Positions 1 to 9,049 of a DNA stretch of 12,560 nt are shown in pieces. The position numbers and the translations under genes are program-made. The DNA is taken from the NCBI GenBank assembly GCA_001969505.1, contig LSSK01000062.1:1-12560 (forward strand), in the 5' to 3' direction. Position 1 is the first letter of the stretch. The number at the start of each line of letters is the position of its first letter. Source of the DNA: Zancudomyces culisetae. Its lineage: Eukaryota; Kickxellomycota; Harpellomycetes; Harpellales; Legeriomycetaceae. The notes under the pieces are model-generated. The model did no database searches and had not been told where the DNA came from. It saw only the letters and a list, made by a program, of their open reading frames with translations.

Positions 1-11
1 CCCCCCCCCCC
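1..11. repeat. poly-C homopolymer at window edge
   Basis: The window opens with eleven C residues followed by more C/T-rich sequence. It carries no gene. Together with the CTC repeat at the other end it suggests that the sequence was cut, or an assembly stopped, in low-complexity DNA. Confidence 0.8.
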
Positions 12-109
12 TCCCTCTCCAACCATAACGCCCTCCCCTTGTTTCTCTTTCTTTATTTTAACCATTCTTGATTCTATTATGTATAAATATAAACTCACAT
101 CATTTATAG

Positions 110-394
110 ACCGATGGTATCTCAAATAATGAGGCTTTTTTATTGATTGGTAATCACAAACTAAAAGGAAAACTAGTCAAACTCGATAAAGCTCTAGCCA
201 TTCTAACAAAGACCCCTGCCACTCCACACTCTATATCTAATATTTCATCTTTTCCCTCCCACCCCACCGATGATAACATTGATGACCATGAAAATAGCCA
301 TCTTGAAGATCCCGCCTCCTCAAAATACACCTCGGTTGAATACAACGTAGTGGCTCTTGTAAAATTTAAATTCCTGTTTAATACCAGGCCCTAA
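110..394 (+). CDS. CTF8: Ctf8 homologue, last exon (5' part outside window)
   Basis: Ctf8 is the small subunit of the Ctf18-Dcc1-Ctf8 alternative RFC clamp loader, which loads or unloads PCNA and supports sister-chromatid cohesion in the nucleus. The exon encodes 94 residues after a TATAG acceptor whose AG is at 108-109; an in-frame TAG at 107-109 shows the frame does not continue upstream unspliced. Two family signatures are visible. The first is LIGNHKLKGKLVKLDKALAI, matching the L-x-G-x-H-x-L-x-G-K-x-x-x-L-x-K core. The second is the C-terminal VVALVKFKFLFNTRP, where the family ends in a similar LF-x-TRP. A Ser/Pro/Asp-rich linker of about 35 residues separates the two blocks. No ATG lies in frame upstream, and a 5' exon with the N-terminal part must lie outside the window or be separated by an intron longer than 100 nt. 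The phase of the first codon is inferred from homology only. Confidence 0.8.
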   Translation, partial: TDGISNNEAFLLIGNHKLKGKLVKLDKALAILTKTPATPHSISNISSFPSHPTDDNIDDHENSHLEDPASSKYTSVEYNVVALVKFKFLFNTRP

Positions 395-654
395 ACTCCC
401 TCTTTATTCCTTCCCTCCATTTTTTTTCCCGTTTTTACTTTTGATTTTTATCTGTACAATTCATGTCGATTCCCATTTAAAACGAAAGTTGTTGGTACTG
501 TCGTGTGTTTTTAATTTTCTATTTAATTATTATCGAGTTCTCATCAAATCAATTTAGATTTAACAATTAAATCGCTTTGTATATTAAGTCTTTAGACGTA
601 TAATAATAAAAAAACCAAAGTTAGGCATAAACAACACACTCTTATTATGGAATT

Positions 655-1317
655 TTAGGCTACAATGCCACCAATACCTACCCAAATAACTGCATCGATT
701 TGGTCCCGAAACAATGCATATACTAGTAACCCTATGACTAGCAACAAATAACTCACCACCACCGCCTTATCTTGAACCGAATCTCGCTCTATATATGTAT
801 TCATTTATTTCAAAAACAATCAGAAATGGCCAGGGTTTTTTTTCTTATGGATGCGTTATATGTACTCACTTTTACTTCCTCCCCTCCCCTCCCAATTATA
901 AAATATAAAATATACACACACAACTTACGAAAACATAATGGAATGACTTTGTCACCAACCGCTGCACCGTGGCATAAATCTGGCTCTGCAATGTCGCACA
1001 GTGTTCGAGTACAATTCAGACACACATTGGATTTCACCAAACTGCCTACATCGATGGGCACCCTTGCATTCGGCAAGTGAGACAGCGCAAATGGTGTCAG
1101 TTCTAGAATTGTGGAGTTTTTGTCGCACGTGCATTTACAATACGAAATGATTTCTCTACCATTTACCTAAGATTATTATTCCGATTGTTATTTTATCATT
1201 TAGCCTCCAAATTAGTATAGTTAAAAAAAAAGAATAGATACTTACTAGGAATGCGTGTAAAAGTACTAATACAATGACACATGCAGTGTTTACCAACCCG
1301 GCTTTTTTCATTTTCAT
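655..1317 (-). CDS. Cys-rich single-pass membrane protein with signal peptide, conserved fungal type (3 exons, 147 aa)
   Basis: Spliced model: exons 1317-1246, 1166-929 and 788-655; introns of 79 nt (GTAAGT...TTAG) and 140 nt (GTAAGT...TATAG). Reading frame and phases agree across both junctions. Residues 1-24 form a signal peptide (MKMKK, then a hydrophobic core). The next about 80 residues hold eight cysteines (34, 36, 38, 73, 76, 81, 89, 102), including CKCTC, a CLNCTRTLC block, a C-x-GA block and CFQRDS across the last junction. N41 and N75 are N-glycosylation sequons. A hydrophobic segment at about 112-130 is the likely transmembrane helix, leaving a short C-terminal tail of about 17 residues. 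From memory this pattern belongs to a widespread uncharacterised fungal family; I cannot give it a function. The signal peptide and sequons suggest that the Cys-rich part sits in the ER lumen or outside the cell. It is tandem with the thioesterase gene, with 221 bp between them, and convergent with CTF8. Confidence 0.75.
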
Positions 1318-1538
1318 TTCTATTACTACAAACACTTGAATATTGTTATTATTTTTGCTTCAGTATTTTCAAGGCAAAACTTTAAACCAGTTGTAACGTT
1401 AATAATGTGTGAATTTAAATTAATGTGAATTATATCCAACATCTGAAAACTAAACAAATAAATTCAAGCTGAAAAAAAAAAAGAAAATCCCATACAAACA
1501 AACGAGAATGTGTGCAAGTAAATGTTAATGTTCATTGT

Positions 1539-3390
1539 CTACAGCTTGGTAGAGACCAGCGAAACTGCGCTAGAAGAAGCATGTTCAACACCACTTTTTT
1601 CAACATACAACATTGGTGGTGGCTTGGAAAAAGTCAGTGTTGTGGATGCAAGAGTTTCCTTGTCGGGGACCTGGCTACCGTTTGTACCACTTTTCGGAGT
1701 ATACAAAAGTATGACCAGAGCCTCTTGTAATGTTGAAGCAATCATTTTACCCTTTGTATCGAAAAACCTGCCATGTGTTACTCCACGTCCGTTAGCATAT
1801 CGAAGACTCTCGGTTTCGTAAAGAAGCCAGGAGTCTTCTATTTCAAAATCTGAGGTGTAGAAGTACATGGTGTGGTCCAAACTAGTCATCATTACATGGT
1901 CAGTCTTTCCGTAATTATACCCCAGATAGTGTGGTTGTGCATTTATAGCCAGAAATCGAAGATCAGACATAAAAGCCAACATTATCAGGCGACACATTGG
2001 ATATGATGATTTCAAATCCTTGGAAATCTTGCACCATCTTAGATTATATGGTCGCATGATGTCCTTCTTAGTAAGCTTGTTCAACTCTTGGTTTTTTTTC
2101 ACGTTTCTGTTTATTCCAAGTTGTTCAATTTCTTTCCGCAACTTTTCGTCTTTGGGCACTGCCAAGTGCAAAGTTGTGAATACATCCCCCATCATCATGC
2201 CTTCTCCATCAACAGGCAACACACCGATGTTCATATTTCTCGGGGGTTGGTTGTTTGGGGTGAATGTGTTTATTGGGTCATCGGGTGGGTAGACTTCTGG
2301 CATTTTTACCTATTCATTTATTTATCCACAAACAGACTTAACAATGCATCTGATGGTTTTTTGCAATCTTTTTTTCTTGAGCAAAATGTGTAGGTTAAAA
2401 CTGTATCATACTCGTTTAACAAATTGATTTATTTATTTTTACCTGATGGAAAAATCCTGCGCTGTTGTTGCTCGACTTTACAAAACTACACGACAAGGTG
2501 AAAATTGTATCACTATTCTGTATCGCTTTAACATATCTTGAGCTAAATCCTCTCCCTGTGGATATAAAAACATACCGATATCTTGTTATTATAGATCGCT
2601 CAGTATAGAGTAAATATAGCGGCTCGCGCAGCCCCAAGACTTGAAACCGATGTATATAGGTGGGTAATACTTTACAAGAACATGACAAATCTTACCATCT
2701 TTAATACAGTCGATCTCATAACAAAGCGGAACCTCGTTTTCTCCTGCCTTTAGAAACTGCGAATGCATCGACTATTTTTTTTTCAAGAAACTTGTTATAC
2801 TATTTATCTCCTTTCTTTGATAAATAGCCAAGTATATACGAAAAGTGCTATTTCATTGAAATTAGTATATATACATATATGAGGATAAAAATGACGTACA
2901 TGAAGAATAAATTCGGGTTTAACTGTTAATGCGGCGGCTGCTAGGCTTTGAGCTATCAGTTGCCCACCTATCATATGTGAAATTTCATTTTTTCATATGT
3001 TAAAATCGCTTGTATAAAGGGTTCAAGTAAAAGTGCACTGCTTCCATGAGCAAGTAAATACTTGCGTTTCGCTTTATTATTATAAAAAAATATGTGACAT
3101 GAGATGGATAAATACGCGCACGTACCATACATATTATAAAACCCAGTATTCCAGTCATTTTCGGAATGAAATTTGCAATTCCCGATATCTACGCAAATGC
3201 AGTATAAAGATAAGTTTATTGTTTATATGTTATATGCAATATATTTTTAATGAAAATAACAAGCGGGCCCCCCTCTCTCCTCTTCTTTCTTATCCTATTC
3301 TATCACTTTTTTCGATTGGTAGAAGCTATTACCTTTGATATGGAATATCTCTTGAACTTCCTGTATATACTGCTGGTCCAGCTCTGACAT
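1539..3390 (-). CDS. Acyl-CoA thioesterase, TesB/ACOT8/TES1 family (6 exons, 382 aa)
   Basis: It hydrolyses fatty acyl-CoA to free acid and CoA, in peroxisomes for the eukaryotic members. Exons on the minus strand: 3390-3333, 3188-3126, 2967-2900, 2771-2696, 2555-2443, 2309-1539. Introns: 144, 158, 128, 140 and 133 nt, all GTA...AG, with phases that join without a stop. The first hotdog domain covers about residues 20-125: GGQLIAQSL at 41-49, HSMHSQFLKAG at 63-73, DGRGFSSRYVKAIQ at 88-101. The second covers about 225-330. The triad of this family is present as D242 (MSDLRFL), S269 (TSLDH) and Q321 (TLQEAL); Ser instead of the bacterial Thr is what the human enzyme has. A tail of about 57 residues, absent from short family members, ends in STKL, a weak variant of the peroxisomal PTS1 signal. 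The length is somewhat above yeast and human relatives because of this tail and a linker after the first domain. Start: the only ATG fitting exon 1; the exon 1 residues themselves are not conserved enough to prove it. Confidence 0.88.
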
Positions 3391-4066
3391 TTTAGGTAAC
3401 GTATAGGTTATTTCTACAAGAAAGAGAGTCAGTTTATTTAACACACAGAATGTCTACGTTCGAGTTCACCAAAGACGGCTAAGCAGTATATCAACAATTT
3501 GAACTCAAAAGATAACAGACAGATAAACGCTATTACCCTCCTGAAACCATGCAAAATGAAAAAACCCAAAAAAGAGTTTCAAACTTGAGCTTGATGATCA
3601 CTGCGTTAGCCCTATCCAAAATATTTACCAATCAATCCAAAACAAAATATTTAGAAACGCATATGAAAATTGGATACTTTGGTCACTTTTTTTTCATCCA
3701 TTCTTCCTATTTAATGTATGTTAGAAGGTTTTTTTTTGCTAACTGTTGAAAGCTTCCACATGTTTGCTATAAATACTTAAATATCACAAGGAGGCAAGGG
3801 GGGGACAAAGAACTAATTACAAAAAAAATGTTTATTACTAATAGAATACACGCTAAATAAGCTACCCGCAAATGAAAGCTAATAGAATTCATATTGAACA
3901 AAAAAGAGCAACCGCGAACTATAAATACATCACGAATCCTTAGTTTTTAACAACATCCTCTGGGTCTGCCAAATGCTAAAGCTTTACACGTACATCCCAC
4001 TCTGCCATTGAGTTACCCTTTTGGTGGTAATCGTGGGTGTACCCCTCTTCCTTCCCATTCGAAAAG
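3391..4066. other. intergenic, promoter side of the thioesterase gene
   Basis: This 676-bp AT-rich stretch holds A/T runs and no homologous reading frame that I can defend. It should contain the promoter of the thioesterase gene (start at 3390) and the 3' UTR of the short gene to its right. The part from about 3976 to 4066 is less AT-rich and open in two other minus-strand frames, so it may be a coding exon of the neighbouring gene (see findings). Confidence 0.5.
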
Positions 4067-4354
4067 CTAGTTGTATGAGGGTTTGCCTGTAACCAGTTCA
4101 GAAAGATTTTTACGACACCAGATACAGTTATACTCGCATGTTATTGCAACGGGATAGCCGAGTTTTCTGGCCTCTATGGCCTTCATGGTTTGTTTTTTCA
4201 TATGCATCATTGTGAATTCCATATCCAGTATGTCCGCACTTCTGTTTTTCACTCGGTGCTTTTTGGAACCAAAACTGTACTCGATAACTTTTTGAATACC
4301 ATGACCAACTTTTCCCAAAAAAATGTTTGGTTCTGAAATATTTCTTTCATGCAT
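4067..4354 (-). CDS. hypothetical protein, 95 aa as read; 3' end may be spliced
   Basis: I do not recognise the family. The reading frame starts MHERNISEPN and is basic and Met/Lys-rich in the middle (KKHRVKNRSADILDMEF, then MMHMKKQTMKAIEARKLGYP). It ends with two cysteines in CEYNCIWC, then a TAG. It has no evident signal peptide or membrane segment. A TATATAAG element lies about 95 nt upstream of the ATG, which favours this start. The 3' end is doubtful. A possible 47-nt intron (4133 to 4087, GTATAA...TTACAG) would replace the last 22 residues by a basic tail ending at 3984, giving 107 aa. In that case the CEYNCIWC motif would not exist. The upstream neighbour on the same strand ends at 4541. 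Confidence 0.45.
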   Translation of the reverse strand: MHERNISEPNIFLGKVGHGIQKVIEYSFGSKKHRVKNRSADILDMEFTMMHMKKQTMKAIEARKLGYPVAITCEYNCIWCRKNLSELVTGKPSYN

Positions 4355-4448
4355 TTTGTTTTTGTATTTTTTTAGCTTTAATATATTTTTCGTTTTGAAT
4401 ATACTACAACCACTTTGAATAGAGAAACAAATTGGGAGTTTCTGGGGT

Positions 4449-4456
4449 CTTATATA
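4449..4456 (-). promoter_or_regulatory. TATA-box-like element
   Basis: TATATAAG on the minus strand, about 95 nt upstream of the ATG at 4354 and about 85 nt past the stop of the preceding gene. This is a sensible core-promoter position for a short 5' UTR, but AT-rich DNA produces such matches by chance. Confidence 0.3.
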
Positions 4457-4540
4457 TTGTACAAATCCGACAAAAAGTCACAGGAAAAAAACATTGTAGA
4501 AACAGCTGTGTAAATGCGCTTTAGAAGACCTTACTATTTT

Positions 4541-5106
4541 TTACTTGGTTTTTAGATTGTAGTGCCACGCTTGAATTTGAATTGTTGGCATCAGTGGATT
4601 TTCGTTCGAATATCTCTTGAATCTCTTGGCAAAATGTTCAATTTTCTTGGTTGAATCTAGAAAAAAAATTTTTTTTTGCCAGTTAGTGTGGACAGCATCA
4701 AAATTTTGTTGGGGGGAGGGAAGGGGAGTACTTGGCATCTGTGTACTACACATCCAAATAAAAATATCAGACAAAGTTCATTTCAAAAATGTACGAAAGA
4801 ATACCATTTGTCTTGAGCATCAAATATATTGTGGGATCTACCGTTATAGATGGAAACAAAACACTATGAAAAAAAAGACAGTGTGTGAGAACAATAAAAA
4901 GATAAAACAAAGTCGAGTCAAGCCGAACTAAACTAAACTGAAATGTTTATAAAGTGCTTACAAGATAATCCACGATGAGTGTTGGGTTTAGCAAATATTT
5001 TCGAGATAGTGGGGTTGTTTTTTGATAGATGAAAATTAATCCGGCTTATGAGAGTTTTATCAAACCACCACAATATTTCAATCTTAAATAATCTAACAGA
5101 CCAATA
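4541..5106 (-). CDS. unrecognised gene, last two exons (5' part not found)
   Basis: The last exon runs 4656-4541 and encodes 37 residues: it starts STKKIEHFAKRFKRYSNENP, then has PTIQIQAWHYNLKTK, then TAA. It follows a very good acceptor, a run of eight T then CTAG. An upstream open frame ends at 4962 in a GTAAGC donor, so the intron would be 305 nt, longer than others here. The joined phase is correct and gives NTHRGLSY followed by STKKIEHF. The upstream exon is open back to a TGA at 5122-5124; a CAG at 5109-5107 is the nearest acceptor, giving about 48 residues (YWSVRLFKIEILWWFDK and onward). I could not find the first exon with a start codon and cannot name the family. The C-terminal exon is the more reliable part. 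Confidence 0.4.
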
Positions 5107-5780
5107 CTGATCAAGAACATTTCATTTCTTACTTTGTATTTTTGATCGTGTTACACATGTAAAACCATCATCACCAGAAAAGAAAGAAAAAAAAGATAAA
5201 CACGATGCAGAATATTTTTAAATTTTTTTCTTAGGCTATACCCAACATGATGTGATCAGTTGTTGATTTATTTCGTTGTAGTTTTTGTGTATATTGTGTA
5301 TTTTAATATTGCATTTCACTAAGTAAGAGTTTAGACCACCCAATATTACGTATATGTGCACCAATGGCTTTTGGGCTAATTAATATCAACACCTATTAAG
5401 TATATGCATATTTAAATAGTGCATGCATAATCCAATCCGGAACCTTTGAATTCATAATCAAATATCCCACAATTATACCTCTTTTGCAATCGAAATAAAA
5501 TTTGTTTAGCTACAACCCTAGCGAGCCAATTGTAAATAGCCGAAATTTGTTTAATTGAAAAAGTCAATCCCAAAACCAGATTAGTGAATTGGGGAGGGAA
5601 CAGGAAGGAGTGAGTGGAAATTAAGATGGAAATTAAAGTGGAAATGAAAATGTATTATAGCCGAAGCGAAACATAAAAGTGGAATGATCATAACTGAAGA
5701 TCCTTGCCACCCATTGCTTAATTCTACTTTTTTACTCTCCCTTAACAAATATATATTTCTACAAATGCAAGCTATATAAT
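5107..5780. other. intergenic or undetected 5' exon region
   Basis: This stretch of about 670 bp lies between a minus-strand gene and the plus-strand trypsin-fold gene. It is divergent space and should hold both promoters, and possibly the missing first exon of the minus-strand gene. A minus-strand frame at about 5654-5413 is open for about 80 codons but has no ATG and no acceptor near its start, so I do not call it. Directly upstream of 5781 are TATA-like runs (5750-5757 and 5773-5780). Confidence 0.45.
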
Positions 5781-6872
5781 ATGATTTCATGTACTAAATG
5801 CTCGATGCTAAAAGCCGTAGCAACAACATTGACGGTTGCTTTTATACCCTTTTGCTCATACCGGGTAAACGCAGTTACAACGAATAGTGTAAACCTCAAC
5901 AATAAGGCAGCAGAGAATACTAGAGCAAGTTTCCAAGGCAATGCACGAATTATAGGCGGGCAATCAGCAAATATACAGGAGTTTCCATATATTGGAAGCA
6001 TATTGTCCCAATTTGCAAGTAACGCCAGAATTTGTACAGGTTCATTGATATCGGAAACTATGGTGTTAACTTCAGCAGATTGCCTTATCGCAAAAGATAA
6101 TGTCACGCTGGTTCCTGCTGGTAACATCGAGGTTTCGTTTGGAACCAATATCAATGTCTTGGAAACATTTATACCAACGATACGTGGAAAAAACACGTAC
6201 CTTCATCCAAACTTTACTGTTGTTAATGACATGAATAGTATAGGAATAATTCAATTAATATCACCAGTACCATCAGATATTGCCACGCCCATAGCGTTGT
6301 ATAGTGAAAAAATTACGGATACATTGCAGTTGGTTGCAGCGGGCTGGGGTCGTATATCGACTGAGGAGCCAATCGAATTATCTGTCAACTTAACGAAAAT
6401 ATCTGTATCACCATCATCTTCAGATGTTTGTAAACAAGGAAACACCAGCTGGTCAAACAACAACGGGAGTATAATTTGTACAGTAGTCGAGAATGATAAA
6501 AGTATATATAATGGAGATGCTGGAGGACCGCTAACATACACCCATAACGGTAGTACGTTGCTTGTTGGAGTGGCGAGTGGGCTTGGTGTTCCTCCAAACT
6601 CTACAAATATTATACACGGTACTAATGGGTCAACCAACTACTTCACCCATGCATACAACTATATAGATTGGATTGTGGAGGTCACTGGGCTTAACGCAAC
6701 ATATCTTTTGGATAGAAAGCCAAGGCCCACACCCGATTATTCCACGATGTCCATTCCTGATTCTGATTTAATGTTTGGATCCTCTCCCAGTCTAAGGTCT
6801 AGCTTGCGCCCAGTTAATTTATTTTTGAAACTGGTTACGTCAGTTTTGATTTCAAATATTTTTTTGTTTTGA
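5781..6872 (+). CDS. trypsin-fold (S1) protein with all catalytic residues replaced; secreted, probably GPI-anchored (363 aa)
   Basis: The gene is intronless. A signal peptide covers about residues 1-31 (a second in-frame Met at 9 would give a more typical one). A propeptide ends in NAR56, followed by IIGG at 57-60, the usual activation site. The S1 landmarks are present but catalytically dead. The His57 position is D100 (LTSADC instead of TAAHC), the Asp102 position is S153 (NSIGIIQL) and the Ser195 position is A247 (GDAGGPL). The S1-pocket Asp189 position is S241. Disulfides Cys42-Cys58 (C85, C101) and Cys168-Cys182 (C217, C233) remain, while Cys191 and Cys220 are both gone (Y243, V270), a matched loss. 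Nine N-glycosylation sequons occur (107, 144, 203, 221, 228, 256, 273, 282, 305). A Ser/Pro-rich stalk and a hydrophobic C-terminus (346-363) look like a GPI signal with a small-residue site near 334-336. The role is inferred: a non-catalytic surface protein that binds or competes for protease ligands. Confidence 0.85.
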   Translation: MISCTKCSMLKAVATTLTVAFIPFCSYRVNAVTTNSVNLNNKAAENTRASFQGNARIIGGQSANIQEFPYIGSILSQFASNARICTGSLISETMVLTSADCLIAKDNVTLVPAGNIEVSFGTNINVLETFIPTIRGKNTYLHPNFTVVNDMNSIGIIQLISPVPSDIATPIALYSEKITDTLQLVAAGWGRISTEEPIELSVNLTKISVSPSSSDVCKQGNTSWSNNNGSIICTVVENDKSIYNGDAGGPLTYTHNGSTLLVGVASGLGVPPNSTNIIHGTNGSTNYFTHAYNYIDWIVEVTGLNATYLLDRKPRPTPDYSTMSIPDSDLMFGSSPSLRSSLRPVNLFLKLVTSVLISNIFLF

Positions 6873-7995
6873 CCAACATTGTAGTAAGTATGAGCTTTTT
6901 AGCCTTTATGGCTTTTCGCATATAAATTATATCCCATTCAACTTATTTTTATTTGTCCATTATGTTTTTTTTTACAGAAGCGAAAAAAAAAAACAAAAAA
7001 AAAACACCCATGTTTCAGCCTAATCCATCTGTAAACATAGTTGCGTAAATTAAATGGATATATTCACATGGGAGGGGAGGAGTGTGCTTACTAATCCCCG
7101 AAAAGGGAAATCATAGTAAAATTATGCTGGTTTCATAATGATAAAAATAGTACTAACAACAACAATAGTAACAATAATAAAAGCAAAAAAGGAAAGTCCT
7201 TGAATCAACAATGTAGCAGGGAGGGGATGTAGAGGAAGAACGATGATTATTGTGACTGTCGTATGGTGGTGTGGTGGTGTGATTACTGAGCATCACAATA
7301 TTGTCTTTTTAGGGGGAGAGTAGATGGAATAAAACATGATTCAAAGGGAATTATGCTCAGAATACCAAATGCGTTGGATAGATAAAATATACCATCAACT
7401 ATCGCCTAGTAAACATGATTTTTCTCCTAGTTTTTTATTTTTTATGTTAGTGTGTAAAAACATCACATGCCCAAGAAAATAACATGAATTTAAATGTAGA
7501 TGTAAACAAAAAAAAAAGGAGTGAAAGACGAGATGTATTTACAAAAGGAGAGGAATAAGGAGGAGGGATGTTGGTATGTATGAGCTTTTTTTTGCTGATA
7601 ACATTGCCACTTATTTAGCTGTGAAAAAAAAGTCTACAATCACTCTCACCTTCATCTTCACCCTCTCCTTCATCTTCATTCCCACCTTACCTTTCTTTCC
7701 CGGAAATGTAGGTACATTTGTGTTAAATACCAGGTTATTTACTTGATAATAGGTAAACTATTTATAAAAAGCAGAAATTGTAGCCATTAATACGTGTATG
7801 GGATATATATTTATTTTGAAAAAAAAATAATTGCAGCTATTATCTTTTCCCTATACCGTTGAAACAAACACGCAACAGTTGATGATGTATGTTGGTAAAG
7901 TGATGGAATATCGCTGCAATTTATTTTGTGGGAACATTTGCAAGTTATAGATGGAAATTGATTTAACTAGTCTTTGTGCGTTGTAAAAAAAGCCA

Positions 7996-8042
<47 letters not shown>

Positions 8043-8073
8043 TGTATGTATGTATGTATGTATGTATGTATGT
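7996..8073. repeat. compound microsatellite (AT)n-(TATG)n
   Basis: About ten AT units run directly into about fifteen TATG units, ending in a degenerate TGTG stretch. A minus-strand frame through it reads as Ile-His-Thr-Tyr repeats and is not a gene. Confidence 0.95.
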
Positions 8074-9006
8074 GTTGTGTGTATGGACAGATGAGTTTAT
8101 AGGTGTATGTGTGGATGCATGAATGGATGGATGAGTTAGTAAATGGGTGAGGAGAAGGGATAAGGGTTAGCTCAAGTTTAAGATCAAAGAGAATGACAGC
8201 ATACCAGTTTATCAAAGGAAGAGGAACCAAGCAAGAAAAGGAAAAAAAGGAAAAAAAATAATAAACAAAGTGTGCATGAACAAGTATAACTACAATTGCT
8301 TTAAATTACCAATTGTTGATTATTTGCAGCTGGAAAATGTGTTATATTTGCCTTGTATTTTTTTGTTGTTGTTGGTAAAATACCGGGAATGTATTTATAA
8401 ATGTTTTTTACCTAAAATAAAGTAGAGTAAAAAAAATATAATAGTAAAAGAGTTGTGTTTACCATTTAAGCTTTACATTCTGAGTTAAGAGGTGATTAAG
8501 CACAAATAAAAGAACGTAAATAAAGGAACGAAACTATATTTTACATTGCAATATGCATGTAAATAATTACAAAAAAGGTTTGTAAAAGTTAATAGAATAC
8601 TTTTATAGAGGCAATAGATTAGAAAGTATGCAAAGATAAAAAAAAACCTCCATTTTTGTTTTTTTTCCCCTTATATGTTGCGTAATTATTATGGCGAAAA
8701 GATAAAAAGTAGTACTAATAATGCGGTACAAACATATTAGATATTGATAGGCAATGTTTTAACCTTTAATTACTTATTATTATTCTATTATTAATGTTAC
8801 TTTTCTTTAATAAAAAAAATACATGAAAAAACATGGGTTATAAATAATTGGCAGTGTTCAATTTTCCACATCCATTTAAATGGAACCTTCAATAAAAAGT
8901 AATTGATTATATTTAAACCACAGAAAAAACTCAGACACGCAAAAAAAAAAAATTTAATATAAAGCTTTGCAAAAAAAAAAAGGAAACAAATAGAAAAAGA
9001 AGCAGA

Positions 9007-9049
9007 GGCAAAGGCAAAGGCAAAGGCAAAGGCAAAGGCAAAGGGCAAA
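9007..9049 (+). repeat. GGCAAA hexamer tandem repeat upstream of DJ-1 gene
   Basis: Six perfect GGCAAA units (9007-9042) plus one unit offset by an extra G. The array ends about 60 nt before the DJ-1 start codon, so it is probably in the 5' UTR or core promoter. Confidence 0.9.

Noticed and set aside
772-1134. Three separate small frames on both strands near 772-1134
   Set aside because: The plus frame and one minus frame are shadows; the other minus frame is part of exon 2 of the Cys-rich gene once the true start and introns are placed.
2556-2575. A 20-nt GTATGT...CCACAG segment that looks like a minimal intron in the thioesterase gene
   Set aside because: It is only the 3' end of the real 140-nt intron (2695-2556). 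The exon upstream of 2695 matches the family and joins in phase, while the sequence just before the short segment does not.
3976-4040. tRNA-like A-box (GGTAACTCAATGGCAGAGTGG on the minus strand, interrupted match)
   Set aside because: No T-arm with GTTCRA follows and no acceptor-stem pairing is seen; the stretch is better explained as an open coding frame or UTR.
5413-5654. Minus-strand open stretch of about 80 codons (contains NWLARVVAKQILFRLQKR)
   Set aside because: No ATG in frame and no AG acceptor near its start, so neither a first nor an internal exon can be built. It stays possible only as part of an undetected gene.
5581-5790. Minus-strand 69-codon frame with His/Phe/Asn repeats
   Set aside because: Repeat-driven, no recognisable family, and it runs over the promoter and start of the trypsin-fold gene.
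7640-7690. Minus-strand acidic Glu/Asp/Gly-coding stretch near a GTAAGG donor-like site
   Set aside because: Short degenerate repeat with stops nearby, no homologous flanks, and the donor-like site lies upstream of it on that strand.
7967-8230. Minus-strand 87-codon frame with Ile-His-Thr-Tyr repeats
   Set aside because: It is the translation of the TATG microsatellite; no homology or conserved context.
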